Assembly (NCBI GenBank): GCA_965601955.1
Contig: OZ271855.1
Location: forward strand, 2,604,001 to 2,668,000
Source of the DNA: RHLJ01 sp965601955
Lineage (GTDB): Bacteria; Bacteroidota; Rhodothermia; Balneolales; Balneolaceae
Direction: 5' to 3'
Length of the DNA: 64,000 nt
The translations under genes and the position numbers were made by a program. Shown in pieces: positions 18,224-27,609 of this stretch (positions are counted from its first letter, which is position 1; the number at the start of each line of letters is the position of its first letter). The notes under the pieces are model-generated. The model searched no databases, had not been told where the DNA came from, and was given only the letters and a program-made list of their open reading frames with translations.

Positions 18224-19546
18224 TTAGAATCTATCGAAATCGTCGTATGAGGTTCTGGGTGTAATGGTTTTACTTGGCTGAACCTTATCCTGATCGTTGC
18301 GATCACGGTTATAAGAGCTACTACCATACGACCTGTTATCTCCTCCTCCGCGATCGTACCTGTCGTTTCGATAGCGGTCACGGTCTCCGGAGCTGTATCT
18401 ATTACCACCACTTCGGTATCCGCCACCACCGCGATTATCCCGATTGTAGTTTCCACCTCCACTTCCTCTTCGTGGACGGAAGTTCTTACCTCCCCGGCTT
18501 TGACCTCTATGATCTCTGCTGTCCCGGCTATCTCTTCTTCCTGATGGCCTTGAACCTCCACTATGTCTTGGTGGATTTTTAGTAAGATCCTTCAATTCTA
18601 CTTTAGGAGTAATGATACCTCTTTCATGAGTAGGATCAGTGAAAATAGGTCTCAATTCATTTGCCAGCCATGTTGGGTAAAAACCTTCGCGAGCTTCTTT
18701 AAGAAGCACATGAAGATTTGTATATCGAGCTGAGAAATGTCCTATTACCAATAATTTTGTTTGGGCTTCTGTAGCTACTCTGGCTGCATCTGCTGCAGTA
18801 GAATGCCCTGTTTCCTTAGCTTTGTCAGCTAGCTGGTTTCCGAAGGTTGCCTCATGGTATAAGATGTTGGTATTCATAGCCAACTTTACTGCATTAGGGC
18901 AATACTCTGTATCCGTAACATAGGCAAAGCTATCACCAGGTCTTGGATGACCGACTATTTCATACGCCTCAATCACTTTCCCATCTTCAAGAGTGATGTT
19001 ATTACCAGCTTTTAATTCCTTGAATTGCTCATCCTCGGTTATTCCAAACTGAGCAGCTTTTGCTGCGTCCACTTTGCCAGGTTTGTCCTTTTCCTGGAAT
19101 CGAAAACCTAAGCAAAACCGTCGGTGTTTGAGTGGGCGTGCTTCTACATAAAAGTCGCCTTCATCTACTACCCTGGTTACCTCTTCTCCTTCTTCTACTT
19201 CGACGAATTTTACATCGAATCCTAACTCAACTCCGGAGAAGTTTAAGTTCCATTCAACAAATTCTCTAATTCCCTTTGGTCCCGCTATGGTTAACTCGCG
19301 ATCCCTTCTTTGCAATTGCAAAGTTGAGAGGAGCCCCATTAGCCCAGAGTAATGATCTACATCAAAATGAGATATAAAAATACTATCTATTTTTGATCGC
19401 TTTAATCCTGCCTGAAGCATACCCATTTGAGCATTTTCACCACAATCAAAGAGATAGACACTTCCTTCTCTCCAAAGAGCTACTGATGGTAAATGGCGGG
19501 TTGAGGTTGGTGTTGCTGACGCTATTCCTAATGGTACTACTATCAT
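18224..19546 (-). CDS. Ribonuclease Z-like MBL-fold protein with RG-rich C-terminal tail
   Basis: RNase Z is a zinc endonuclease that removes 3' trailers from tRNA precursors. The first 320 residues match the family: GIASATPTSTRHLPS, DCGENAQ, the metal motif, YHEATFG, ETGHSTA and GHFSARY. The metal motif reads H60-F-D62-V-D64-H65, so the second histidine of the usual HxHxDH is aspartate. Residues 324-440 form a low-complexity tail rich in R, G, S, N, D and Y with many RGG and RD pairs, resembling disordered RNA-binding tails. A strong ribosome site (GGAGAAATAAC) precedes the ATG. Placed between two ABC genes, it may also be a diverged MBL hydrolase rather than the housekeeping tRNA enzyme. 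Confidence 0.8.
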   Translation of the reverse strand: MIVVPLGIASATPTSTRHLPSVALWREGSVYLFDCGENAQMGMLQAGLKRSKIDSIFISHFDVDHYSGLMGLLSTLQLQRRDRELTIAGPKGIREFVEWNLNFSGVELGFDVKFVEVEEGEEVTRVVDEGDFYVEARPLKHRRFCLGFRFQEKDKPGKVDAAKAAQFGITEDEQFKELKAGNNITLEDGKVIEAYEIVGHPRPGDSFAYVTDTEYCPNAVKLAMNTNILYHEATFGNQLADKAKETGHSTAADAARVATEAQTKLLVIGHFSARYTNLHVLLKEAREGFYPTWLANELRPIFTDPTHERGIITPKVELKDLTKNPPRHSGGSRPSGRRDSRDSRDHRGQSRGGKNFRPRRGSGGGNYNRDNRGGGGYRSGGNRYSSGDRDRYRNDRYDRGGGDNRSYGSSSYNRDRNDQDKVQPSKTITPRTSYDDFDRF

Positions 19547-19600
19547 GTTATTTCTCCCGTTATCCTATGTATTGCCTGTCAAAGCAATCCGTCCAGGTTT

Positions 19601-21394
19601 TTATATTTCTGCTAATTCTTGTTCTAGTAATTGTTTTGTGTACATGGTCTTGTAATGACCATCTTTTTCCAAAAGTTCTTCATGGGTTCCATGCTCCACA
19701 ATATTGCCGTCATCAAGGTAATAAATTATATCGGCATCTTTTATTGTTGATATTCTGTGACTGATCATGATGGTTGTCCTTCCGCCCATCTCCCGTTCCA
19801 ACTGTTTTAAAATCGCGTCTTCTGTTTTTGTATCTATAGCACTTAATGAATCATCAAAAATCAAAATCTGGGGGTCTTTTATCAGAGCTCTTGCTATTGC
19901 TGTCCTTTGCTTTTGCCCTCCTGATAAGGTGATACCCCTTTCGCCAAGCATAGTCGAGAATTTTTTCTCAAAATCCAAAATATTATCCTTTACCTGTGCT
20001 TTTTCTGCTGCAGATTCAATTAGTTTTTGATCAGCCTCTTCAACACCAAATGCAATGTTCTCTCCGATGGTATCTGAAAATAGAAATGTTTCCTGAGGGA
20101 CAAAGCCTATCGCTCGCCTTAGGTTAGATAATGAATACTCCTTTATGTTGATTCCGTCTATTAGTATTTCCCCTTCTGTTGGATCAAATAAACGAGGAAT
20201 CATCTGAATCAAGCTGGTTTTTCCTGAACCAGTCCTTCCCACAATAGCCACATTCTGACCTGCTTCAATTTTCATGCTTAAATCCCTGATTGCATATTCC
20301 TCAGCATCAGGAAATCTGAAAGAAACATTTTTGAACTCAATCTCCCCACTAATACTTTTGTAAGATTCTTCAGCTACATCATCAGCTTCAGATGGATAGT
20401 CGAGTACTTCTTTTATTCGATACCAGGACGCCAACGATTTCTGAAAACGATTCATGGTATATCCAAGTGCAGCTACCGGCCAAATCAGGTATGCAACATA
20501 GATAAGGAATTCAGCAATATTACCCACAGTAAGCGTACCTTCAATAATCATATTTCCGCCTTGCCAAATAACGATAATCAAAGAGATACCAATCAAAAAG
20601 TTTAGCCCTGGATGAAATAATGACTCAATCAGGTCGAGACGGAGTTTCTTCTTCCTGTAATCCTCACTTAACTCTTCAAACTTTTCCTGTTCATTTGCTT
20701 CTCTGTTATAAGCTTTAATCAACCTTATACTTGAAAAAGTTTCCTTGCCCTGCCCTGCTAACCTGGAATATTGCTCTTGTATAATAATCGAATGCTTGTG
20801 AATAAATCCGGTGATCCAATAAGCGAAGATAGATAACAAAGGAAGAGGAATAAGCGCCCAAAGCATTAAATCTTTGTTCACCATGTACATCATAGTTATT
20901 ACAAAAGCAGCCCTTGTAATAGTATTGATGCTGTACATAATTACCGGCCCATAATACTCTCTTACTTTATTCACATCTTCAGTTGCTCGCACATATACCT
21001 CGCCTTGCGAGTATTTTTCATAAAACTGCTGTGGTAAAGACATGAGTTTTTCCAGAATCTGGTTTCTCATGTCATATTCTACTTTGCGAGAAGTTACAAT
21101 GAGAGTTTGGCGGGTGAGGAATAAGAAAAAGCCATACAGAGCAACGGTTCCAACCAGGTATAATGAATTATATCCCAATACCTTTCCAACTTCGCTTGTG
21201 AAAAGAGTTTGAACAAGAGAATCGGGTACTTCAAAGTTGTCATTTGAGAGTGTCTCTACCCTATCAATGGTTCGGCGGATAAGTACCGGAATCCAAACCA
21301 AGAAGAAATTGGCAGCTGTCAGAAATAGGGCGCCTAGAAATACAATCCCTTTGTATTTCTTTAAGTACGTATTTAATTCTTTAAGCGCTCCCAT
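19601..21394 (-). CDS. ABC exporter half-transporter (degenerate Walker B partner)
   Basis: A 597-residue ABC exporter subunit: transmembrane domain about residues 15-320, Walker A GRTGSGKTS near 390, canonical signature LSGGQKQR near 500 and Walker B ILIFDDSLSAID near 520, where the catalytic glutamate is replaced by aspartate. DDSLS is characteristic of the degenerate-site subunit of heterodimeric exporters (TM287/288, BmrCD and LmrCD types). With the partner at 16438-18213 it would form one consensus and one degenerate ATP site. The RNase Z-like gene starts 54 bases downstream. Confidence 0.92.
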   Translation of the reverse strand: MGALKELNTYLKKYKGIVFLGALFLTAANFFLVWIPVLIRRTIDRVETLSNDNFEVPDSLVQTLFTSEVGKVLGYNSLYLVGTVALYGFFLFLTRQTLIVTSRKVEYDMRNQILEKLMSLPQQFYEKYSQGEVYVRATEDVNKVREYYGPVIMYSINTITRAAFVITMMYMVNKDLMLWALIPLPLLSIFAYWITGFIHKHSIIIQEQYSRLAGQGKETFSSIRLIKAYNREANEQEKFEELSEDYRKKKLRLDLIESLFHPGLNFLIGISLIIVIWQGGNMIIEGTLTVGNIAEFLIYVAYLIWPVAALGYTMNRFQKSLASWYRIKEVLDYPSEADDVAEESYKSISGEIEFKNVSFRFPDAEEYAIRDLSMKIEAGQNVAIVGRTGSGKTSLIQMIPRLFDPTEGEILIDGINIKEYSLSNLRRAIGFVPQETFLFSDTIGENIAFGVEEADQKLIESAAEKAQVKDNILDFEKKFSTMLGERGITLSGGQKQRTAIARALIKDPQILIFDDSLSAIDTKTEDAILKQLEREMGGRTTIMISHRISTIKDADIIYYLDDGNIVEHGTHEELLEKDGHYKTMYTKQLLEQELAEI

Positions 21395-21444
21395 TAATAG
21401 TATTTACTTCCTTTTTGAACTTATTTACGGAGTTGATATTGTAT

Positions 21445-22815
21445 CTACTCAACGCCGAATAGAGTCACGTTATAGTCAACCGCTTCTTTGTTTAACAGCG
21501 CCGGCCAATATGCTACCACTTCACTTGCTTTAGGCCTCCCTCCGGCAAAGCCTGTAACTCCACTTGGCCCAGTAAGAATTAGAGGAGCAATCTCCATTCC
21601 AAACCTGTCTATATCTTTTTTGTTCGGCCCCATTACAGAAACTCTCATCTGAATTTCATCAAACTCATCTGTTTCGTCATTTTCAATAATGGGTTTTTCG
21701 CTGGTTCCATTATAACCAATAAACTCTTTATTGAATTCGTCGATGTAAAGACCGAGATCTTGCGCCCTTCGCTCCAGAATCTCTGCCCCTTTTTCCGCTT
21801 TTTTGAGTGCATCAGGCCAGCTATATACTAAAGTAGCTGAAAGCTTGTAACCACTATTATAACTCGCTGATACTTTATAGGAATCGGTAACTGGTAAACC
21901 TTCAATGCCAAATACTTTTACTCTATTAAGGGCCACATCTTCCACGTGAATGGATGTGAAGTCTGCAACAACATCCGGGGTGATGTATTCTTTTGGATTA
22001 CCGATCTCATACAGAAGCTGCTCTTTAACCGTTTGAGCACTTACCAGCCCTCCGGTTCCTTCATGTTTGGTAACAAAGAATTCCCCATTCGGATATGCTT
22101 CAACAATAGGGAAACCAATGTTTGTGAAATCATCTACTTTTTCCCAATCAGTAAAATTACCACCTGAAGCCTGTGCACCACATTCCAGGATATGACCGGC
22201 TATTGTACCAACTGAAACTTTATCATAATCTTCGAAGTCCCAGTCAAATTCGTGAATCATTGGTGCGAGGGTTAATCCCGTATCAGTAACCCGACCGGTA
22301 ACTATAATATCTGCTCCCTGTTTGAGTGCCTCAACAATTCCACGACATCCAAAATAAACGTTGGCACTCAAAAGGTTATCCTTAACAGTTGATATTGGTT
22401 CTCCGGTATCCATATTCTTAAGGAAGTGACCGTTGTTTATCAATTCATCTATATCTGGAAGAATATTATCGCCATCCAATACAGCCACTTTTATGTTGGT
22501 ATATCCTGCTTCTTTGGCAACTTTTAGAATTTCATCTTTACAGGCTACAGGGTTTACACCACCAGCATTACTAATCACCTTCACCCCTTGCTCACTTATT
22601 TCGGGCAAGATTTGACTGATTACATGTACAAAATCTCGAGCATATCCCCAGTCCGGGTTTTTCATTTTCTGTTTTTGCATGATAGACATGGTAACCTCAG
22701 CCAGGTAGTCCATCACTAAATAATCAATAGGCCCGTTCTTAACTTGTTTGACAGGAGCGTTGGGGAGATCGCCCCAAAAACCTTGTCCTGATGCAATTCT
22801 TATGTATTCCTTCAC
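21445..22815 (-). CDS. AtuA/DUF1446 family protein
   Basis: A 456-residue cytoplasmic protein of the acyclic terpene utilisation AtuA family (DUF1446). Recognisable segments are RIASGQGFWGD at the start, VISNAGGVNPVACKDEI (about 80-96), GRVTDTGLTLAP (about 175), HILECGAQASGGNFTDW (about 210) and EGTGGLVS (about 250). AtuA is required for citronellol/geraniol catabolism in Pseudomonas, but family members are widespread and their reaction is not established. No signal peptide is visible. It lies 50 bases upstream of the ABC half-transporter gene and 94 bases downstream of the amidohydrolase genes on the same strand. Confidence 0.85.
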   Translation of the reverse strand: MKEYIRIASGQGFWGDLPNAPVKQVKNGPIDYLVMDYLAEVTMSIMQKQKMKNPDWGYARDFVHVISQILPEISEQGVKVISNAGGVNPVACKDEILKVAKEAGYTNIKVAVLDGDNILPDIDELINNGHFLKNMDTGEPISTVKDNLLSANVYFGCRGIVEALKQGADIIVTGRVTDTGLTLAPMIHEFDWDFEDYDKVSVGTIAGHILECGAQASGGNFTDWEKVDDFTNIGFPIVEAYPNGEFFVTKHEGTGGLVSAQTVKEQLLYEIGNPKEYITPDVVADFTSIHVEDVALNRVKVFGIEGLPVTDSYKVSASYNSGYKLSATLVYSWPDALKKAEKGAEILERRAQDLGLYIDEFNKEFIGYNGTSEKPIIENDETDEFDEIQMRVSVMGPNKKDIDRFGMEIAPLILTGPSGVTGFAGGRPKASEVVAYWPALLNKEAVDYNVTLFGVE

Positions 22816-22909
22816 GTATTTCTCTTTCAGATGATTTTGGCTGAATATCGGGATTATTTTAATGAAATTAGGAATTGGAAATTATCAATTCCTAATTTCT
22901 TCTTTCTTG

Positions 22910-24226
22910 TTACTCCACAGAGTCTCTATCCAGGAATTCTTCATACAACTGTGTATGCCTGCTTACCATTGGAATCTTGTATCCATTGATGAATACATGT
23001 TCTATCTGTGTTACAGGTTCAAATGGATCTCCATCAGAAATGAAGAGATTCGCAATTTTTCCTTCTTCAATAGAACCGTATTTATCATCAATACCGAATA
23101 TCTCTGCTGGATTAATAGTTACTGCCCTAAGAGCTTCTTCCACTCCCAATCCATACGCTGCTGCATAACCAGCTTCGAAAGATAGATTCCGTACGTTTTC
23201 TATCTCACCAGAGATCATTGCTACCTTCACCCCTGCCTTATGAAGTGCCCCTGCATTTTCATATGGCCGATGGATATGATCATAAGAGCGAACGGGCAGA
23301 TATAGGGCTTTTACGAGAACAGGTATTCCGGCTTCAGCAATTTCATCCGCTACTCGCCAGCCTTCCTGCACATTATAGAAGATCACATTTAGATCTTCAT
23401 TCTTTTCATCTGTAGCCCATTTAATGGCTTCCAGGATATCTTTTTCACGAGTAACACCAATTACTATTGGTGTTTCGCCCCGTACTGTTTCCCGCATAGA
23501 GTCCATGTAGATATTCTTGTCCGGTCTTTCTTTTCCAGAAGGATCATTTTCATATGCAGTCATCATTTCATTATAGAATCGAGCTTTGTCAAGCATATCA
23601 TCCAGTTCTTTTACTTCTTTCTCGAACTCTTCCCGAATTACCTTTTCACTCCTTCGGTCAAAAGAACCTCTTGACCCTGATGAAGGCCATGATACAATCA
23701 TCCCGGCATTGGCATCAATTGCCATAGAATCTGGAGAGTAACCCCATAAATTCATAATCGAGCCCTGACCTGAAATTCGACCTGTGGATGGAGCCGTCAT
23801 AACATGTGTTACTCCACTTACCCTGGTAACAGGAATGGCTACACTGTGCGGGTTGAATGCTGTAAAGGCAACCACATTAGGATTGAAATCGCCAACTTCG
23901 CGGCTATCTACTGTGACAGGAACAGCATTAATTTCAACCAAGCCAAGTTGACTACCAGAATCCATAAAACCAGGATATACATGTTTGCCATTTGCCTCGA
24001 TTTTGATGAAATCAGCAGGAACCCGGGCATTATTATTTACAACGGTGATGTAGTTTCCTTCAATGAGTACTACTCCATTTTCTATGGTTCCATTTGTCAC
24101 CGTGTGAATAGTTGCACCAGTAATTGCAAACTTTCCAAACCCTGGTTTTTCGGTAATCTGTGCATTCGCTGAACCTAAGCCAGCAACCAATAAAATCGTA
24201 AGTAGGTATTTGATAAATGATTTCAT
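22910..24226 (-). CDS. Exported amidohydrolase-fold protein lacking the HxH metal motif
   Basis: A 438-residue secreted protein. The ATG at 24226 has a good Shine-Dalgarno (AAGGAG) and gives signal peptide MKSFIKYLLTILLVAGLGSANAQ. The upstream in-frame start at 24313 would run through the end of the previous gene and is rejected. The fold matches imidazolonepropionase-type amidohydrolases: NGKHVYPGFMD, and a C-terminal segment TINPAEIFGIDDKYGSIEEGKIANLFISDGDPF. Where active members have D-x-H-x-H after PGFID, this protein has DSGSQLG, so it has lost the first metal ligands. It is the last of three tandem amidohydrolase genes and is probably a non-catalytic partner. Confidence 0.85.
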   Translation of the reverse strand: MKSFIKYLLTILLVAGLGSANAQITEKPGFGKFAITGATIHTVTNGTIENGVVLIEGNYITVVNNNARVPADFIKIEANGKHVYPGFMDSGSQLGLVEINAVPVTVDSREVGDFNPNVVAFTAFNPHSVAIPVTRVSGVTHVMTAPSTGRISGQGSIMNLWGYSPDSMAIDANAGMIVSWPSSGSRGSFDRRSEKVIREEFEKEVKELDDMLDKARFYNEMMTAYENDPSGKERPDKNIYMDSMRETVRGETPIVIGVTREKDILEAIKWATDEKNEDLNVIFYNVQEGWRVADEIAEAGIPVLVKALYLPVRSYDHIHRPYENAGALHKAGVKVAMISGEIENVRNLSFEAGYAAAYGLGVEEALRAVTINPAEIFGIDDKYGSIEEGKIANLFISDGDPFEPVTQIEHVFINGYKIPMVSRHTQLYEEFLDRDSVE

Positions 24227-24236
24227 GATGATCTCC

Positions 24237-25649
24237 TTACTCATGACTATGACTGTGACTGTGACTGTGACTGGTTTCTTCAAACAGAATAAATGTGTCT
24301 TCCATACAAGCATCTACATGACGTCCTGCAAGTATTTCACCGGAAAAGGAGGCTGCTTCATAGTCCTGATTGGGATTTATGGATATTCTCATATCAGCGG
24401 GGTCTTCAGCAAGATCGAAGTATTTCTTTCCGTCTATGTAAGTTTGCTCTACTTTACTATAGATACTTATTGGATGTCCACTCCAGATCACTACATCACC
24501 ATCTTTCCCCTCTTCAATGCTACCCACCCGATCTTCTATTCCTAATTGAATGGCAGGATTAATAGTAATCATTTTTAGAGCATCTTCGACTGAAGTCTGC
24601 CCATATCTAATTGTTTTTCCCGTTTCGTGATTTAGATGCCTGATCAATTCATCACTATCGCTATTAATGCTATTGATTACTCCGTTTTCATTCAGAATGG
24701 TAGCATTGTATGCCGTCGAATAATACACCTCAAATTTGTATGCCCACCAATCGGCAAAAATGGAAGTATGTGCTCCATTTTTAGCTAATTCAGGTGCTAC
24801 TTTAAACGCCTCATTTGCATGCTGGAAGGTGTAGTTTTTAACTCCATAGTCATTGAAAACTCTCATGAGCATCAAAATTTCATCAGACCGATAAGAGTGA
24901 CAATGGACAAGTATTTCGCCATCAATAATATCACTTAATACCTCCATCCGAAGATTTTTTGCGACTGGCACGGGGGGTGTTCCTCGCTTTCTTCTGTCAT
25001 AAGTAGCCTTAGCGCTTAGATATTCCTCGCGATTCCGTTTGTAATCGATTGCCATGTCGAAGTGCTCCCGGATAACTTGCTCCACCGACATTCGGGTTCG
25101 AGGATGAATCCCACTCCCCTGCCCATGAACACGTGTAGGATTTTCACCAAGTGCGAATTTGATTGTCCTCGGAGCTCCATCCATTCTCATTCCATCTTGA
25201 GAAGCACCATAACGAAGTTTTAGGGTTTCTCCCTGCCCTCCAATTACATTTGCTGAACCATGCATTAAGTGGATAGAAGTAACCCCTCCTGCTATAGCTC
25301 TGTATATGGCTACATCGTTAGGATTAACCGATTCTTCCATAGTAACCTCAGCGGTAACTGGATTCCTGGCTTCATTGGTACTAACTGTATTTAAATGAGA
25401 ATGAGCATCAATAATACCAGGGCTTAGGTATTTCCCAGTCGCATCAATAGTTTCTACCCCTCTTGGAGCTGATAGATTCTCACCTATCCTTACAATTTTA
25501 CCATCACGGATTAGTACATCTGTATTTTCTAAATCCCCGTTAGTAATAGTAACTACGGTTGAATTCTTAATAAGCACCGATCCTGTTTCCTGGGCCTGAA
25601 GACTCCCAACAGTACAAAGAGCCAAAATTATTAATAGACTTTTTTTCAT
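24237..25649 (-). CDS. Exported amidohydrolase with intact metal motif and His-rich tail
   Basis: A 470-residue secreted hydrolase of the amidohydrolase superfamily. The signal peptide is MKKSLLIILALCTVGSLQAQ, preceded by an AGGAGAT ribosome site. Metal-binding elements are present: PGIIDAHSHLN (about residues 75-85), VHCHSYRSDE (about 250), the FQHANE histidine (about 277), and an INSDSDE aspartate region (about 330). The C-terminal sheet reads INPAIQLGIEDRVGSIEEGKDGDVVIWSG. The protein ends in alternating Ser-His (five SH pairs, then E). It is the only one of the three tandem amidohydrolases with a complete active site. The substrate is unknown; cyclic amides or peptides are plausible for the family. 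Confidence 0.9.
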   Translation of the reverse strand: MKKSLLIILALCTVGSLQAQETGSVLIKNSTVVTITNGDLENTDVLIRDGKIVRIGENLSAPRGVETIDATGKYLSPGIIDAHSHLNTVSTNEARNPVTAEVTMEESVNPNDVAIYRAIAGGVTSIHLMHGSANVIGGQGETLKLRYGASQDGMRMDGAPRTIKFALGENPTRVHGQGSGIHPRTRMSVEQVIREHFDMAIDYKRNREEYLSAKATYDRRKRGTPPVPVAKNLRMEVLSDIIDGEILVHCHSYRSDEILMLMRVFNDYGVKNYTFQHANEAFKVAPELAKNGAHTSIFADWWAYKFEVYYSTAYNATILNENGVINSINSDSDELIRHLNHETGKTIRYGQTSVEDALKMITINPAIQLGIEDRVGSIEEGKDGDVVIWSGHPISIYSKVEQTYIDGKKYFDLAEDPADMRISINPNQDYEAASFSGEILAGRHVDACMEDTFILFEETSHSHSHSHSHE

Positions 25650-25664
25650 GATCTTTATCTCCTA

Positions 25665-26981
25665 TTAAAACTCTACGATATTACCATTACTGACACTGGA
25701 AACAGCTTTCGCCTTTTTCTCCATCATAGGCTTATCATATACCGTAAAGCTGGCATTCATACCTGTTTTTAATTCTCCAAAGCTTTCTTCTATTCCTAGA
25801 ATCCGGGCTGTATTGGTTGTCATAAGTTTCACAAGGTCATCTTCGGTCAACCCTCCCTCATCAACAAGAATCTCTACTTTTTTGGATAAGTCTTTTAATG
25901 CCAGATCAAAGGAAGAATATCCTACCTGAACTCCTGCTTCCATAAGTCTTTTAATATTCATTACCTCATCTTTCCATGCTTCCACTCTTCGATCTCTGAA
26001 TAATTGTTCTTCATCAGAAATCTCTTCTTTATCCACACTTGTATCAGGTTCTGCGCCGTACCAGTCCGGTGCATCAGTAACATTAATACTTGCCAGTACA
26101 GGGATGTTTCTTTCTTTAAGCTCATCGGCTTTGGCATACGCTTCCTTTCCGGAAACAATTACAAAATCGAAACCGAATTCATCCTGGTAAGAGAACATCC
26201 TTTCTATATTTTCTTTGCTATTTACCGTAAAAAAGAGAGGTTTCGATTTGTCTACCAGTGGAAACATGGCTTCCAGAACTTCACTTCTTTCAGGAGCTGG
26301 CATTTCGGGGTTCGCAGTATGATATTCCATATGTGTCTTCAGGGCTTCTGCATCGTACATAACTTGTCGAAACTTGGCCATTACCCCCATCTGAGTGGAA
26401 GGATAAGCTCCAGTGCTCCATCCACCAGGCGCACTGGAAAAACTTCCATGCAAAGCTATTTCTTCTCCAAATAGATTTGCTTTCACATCATTTGGCGAAA
26501 GTGTGAATACCTCCACTTTACCAGAAAGCATATTTCCATCTAAGCCGAGCGCAGCTGTAGTGAAACCAGCTTTCATTGCAGCTTCAAAATCTTTGTCATC
26601 AATCATCATTTGAGAAGGCACTCTTTCTGGTTGAACTCCTGCCCGATCATAAGGAGGCTCACCGGGTCTGGGCAGTCTTTCTAAATCAGTTGGTGGTTTC
26701 GGACTACCCCATGTTGTAAAACCATCGATAAATCCGGGATATACATGAAGGGAATCTCCAAGATTAACTTCATAGGCGTCGAATGGAATTTCTACTCCTG
26801 AGCCAATAGCTTCAATTATTCCATCTCGCCAGACAATGGTGCCTGACTCGGTTGTTGTACCATCCGAATTATGGATAGTAACATCTGTTAAGGCATATGC
26901 CGGTGCCTCCTGGGCATACAAACCCACACTAAGACTTAAAATGACCACCAACACAGCCAGCAATGAACGTAAAGGTTTCAT
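25665..26981 (-). CDS. Exported amidohydrolase-fold protein lacking the HxH metal motif (first of three)
   Basis: A 438-residue secreted protein with signal peptide MKPLRSLLAVLVVILSLSVGLYAQ. It has the amidohydrolase N-terminal sandwich and the VYPGFIDGF segment, where the expected D-x-H-x-H is replaced by DGFTTWG. The C-terminus keeps the family run TTNTARILGIEESFGELKTGMNASFTVYD. It should be catalytically inactive as a metal hydrolase and lies 15 bases upstream of the intact enzyme. All three probably share one transcript starting above 26981. Confidence 0.85.
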   Translation of the reverse strand: MKPLRSLLAVLVVILSLSVGLYAQEAPAYALTDVTIHNSDGTTTESGTIVWRDGIIEAIGSGVEIPFDAYEVNLGDSLHVYPGFIDGFTTWGSPKPPTDLERLPRPGEPPYDRAGVQPERVPSQMMIDDKDFEAAMKAGFTTAALGLDGNMLSGKVEVFTLSPNDVKANLFGEEIALHGSFSSAPGGWSTGAYPSTQMGVMAKFRQVMYDAEALKTHMEYHTANPEMPAPERSEVLEAMFPLVDKSKPLFFTVNSKENIERMFSYQDEFGFDFVIVSGKEAYAKADELKERNIPVLASINVTDAPDWYGAEPDTSVDKEEISDEEQLFRDRRVEAWKDEVMNIKRLMEAGVQVGYSSFDLALKDLSKKVEILVDEGGLTEDDLVKLMTTNTARILGIEESFGELKTGMNASFTVYDKPMMEKKAKAVSSVSNGNIVEF

Positions 26982-27072
26982 ATGAGCTGTTATTTACAAT
27001 TAAACGATGGCTTGAATAAACAGCTTAATTTGTTCTTTAGAAAGCGGGGATTTGTAAAAACAAGAAATGTGT

Positions 27073-27609
27073 CTAGAAACTACTTTTATATCCTTCTGAG
27101 GAGGAAAACTCACCCCAATATCTTGGATGTCCGGTAAATCCTTTTTCAAGCACTGTACCTGCCTGAGACCGGGAGATTTCTACTTTTGCAAATCCACGAT
27201 AATAGCCATCAGTTTTTACTGCAACCGATCGGGTTAATGCGGACTCACCTTCAACACCAGTGTGGGCAGTTCTTAAAATGATAATGAAATCGGTATTATC
27301 AACATTTGTAGAACCCGACCTTTCAAGTTCCAGACGAATTTCCTCTGTTATCTCGCCAACATTTTTACCCAGGTTAGTACGAGCCTGTGATTCAGCTCGC
27401 TGTATCGCGGTTGATGAATCAGCTGCAACAGCTGTCGCATATCCATGATATCCAAGACTATCTGCGATAAAACCTGATTGGTTATACCAACCAGGAAATA
27501 TAGAATTGTTCGATGTAGAAGTGGTTCCTACTGTCGGAGCCGAAGAAGAGCATGCCCCAGCTATAATGAGAGCAATTATAGAGAGTACCCCGTAAGTAAA
27601 TTTGTTCAT
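27073..27609 (-). CDS. LPP20-like lipoprotein
   Basis: A 178-residue lipoprotein: the signal MNKFTYGVLSIIALIIAGACSSS has a lipobox cysteine at about residue 20. The mature part has FPGWYNQSGFIADSLGYHGYATAVAADSSTAIQRAESQARTNL-like spacing in which a P-x-W, a G-x-A-x-A and a run of small alanines precede a helix, the pattern of LPP20-type outer-membrane lipoproteins. Function unknown. It starts immediately after the HtrA gene (adjacent bases), so they are cotranscribed. Confidence 0.75.
   Translation of the reverse strand: MNKFTYGVLSIIALIIAGACSSSAPTVGTTSTSNNSIFPGWYNQSGFIADSLGYHGYATAVAADSSTAIQRAESQARTNLGKNVGEITEEIRLELERSGSTNVDNTDFIIILRTAHTGVEGESALTRSVAVKTDGYYRGFAKVEISRSQAGTVLEKGFTGHPRYWGEFSSSEGYKSSF

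Noticed and set aside
18217..18561. Minus-strand ORF of 114 residues rich in E, V, T and I inside the RNase Z-like gene
   Set aside because: It is the shadow of the repetitive Arg/Gly tail in another frame; its composition is a by-product of that repeat.
24227..24313. Upstream extension of the last amidohydrolase gene to 24313
   Set aside because: It would be read from the His-repeat end of the preceding gene in another frame, while the ATG at 24226 has a strong AAGGAG site and a clean signal peptide.
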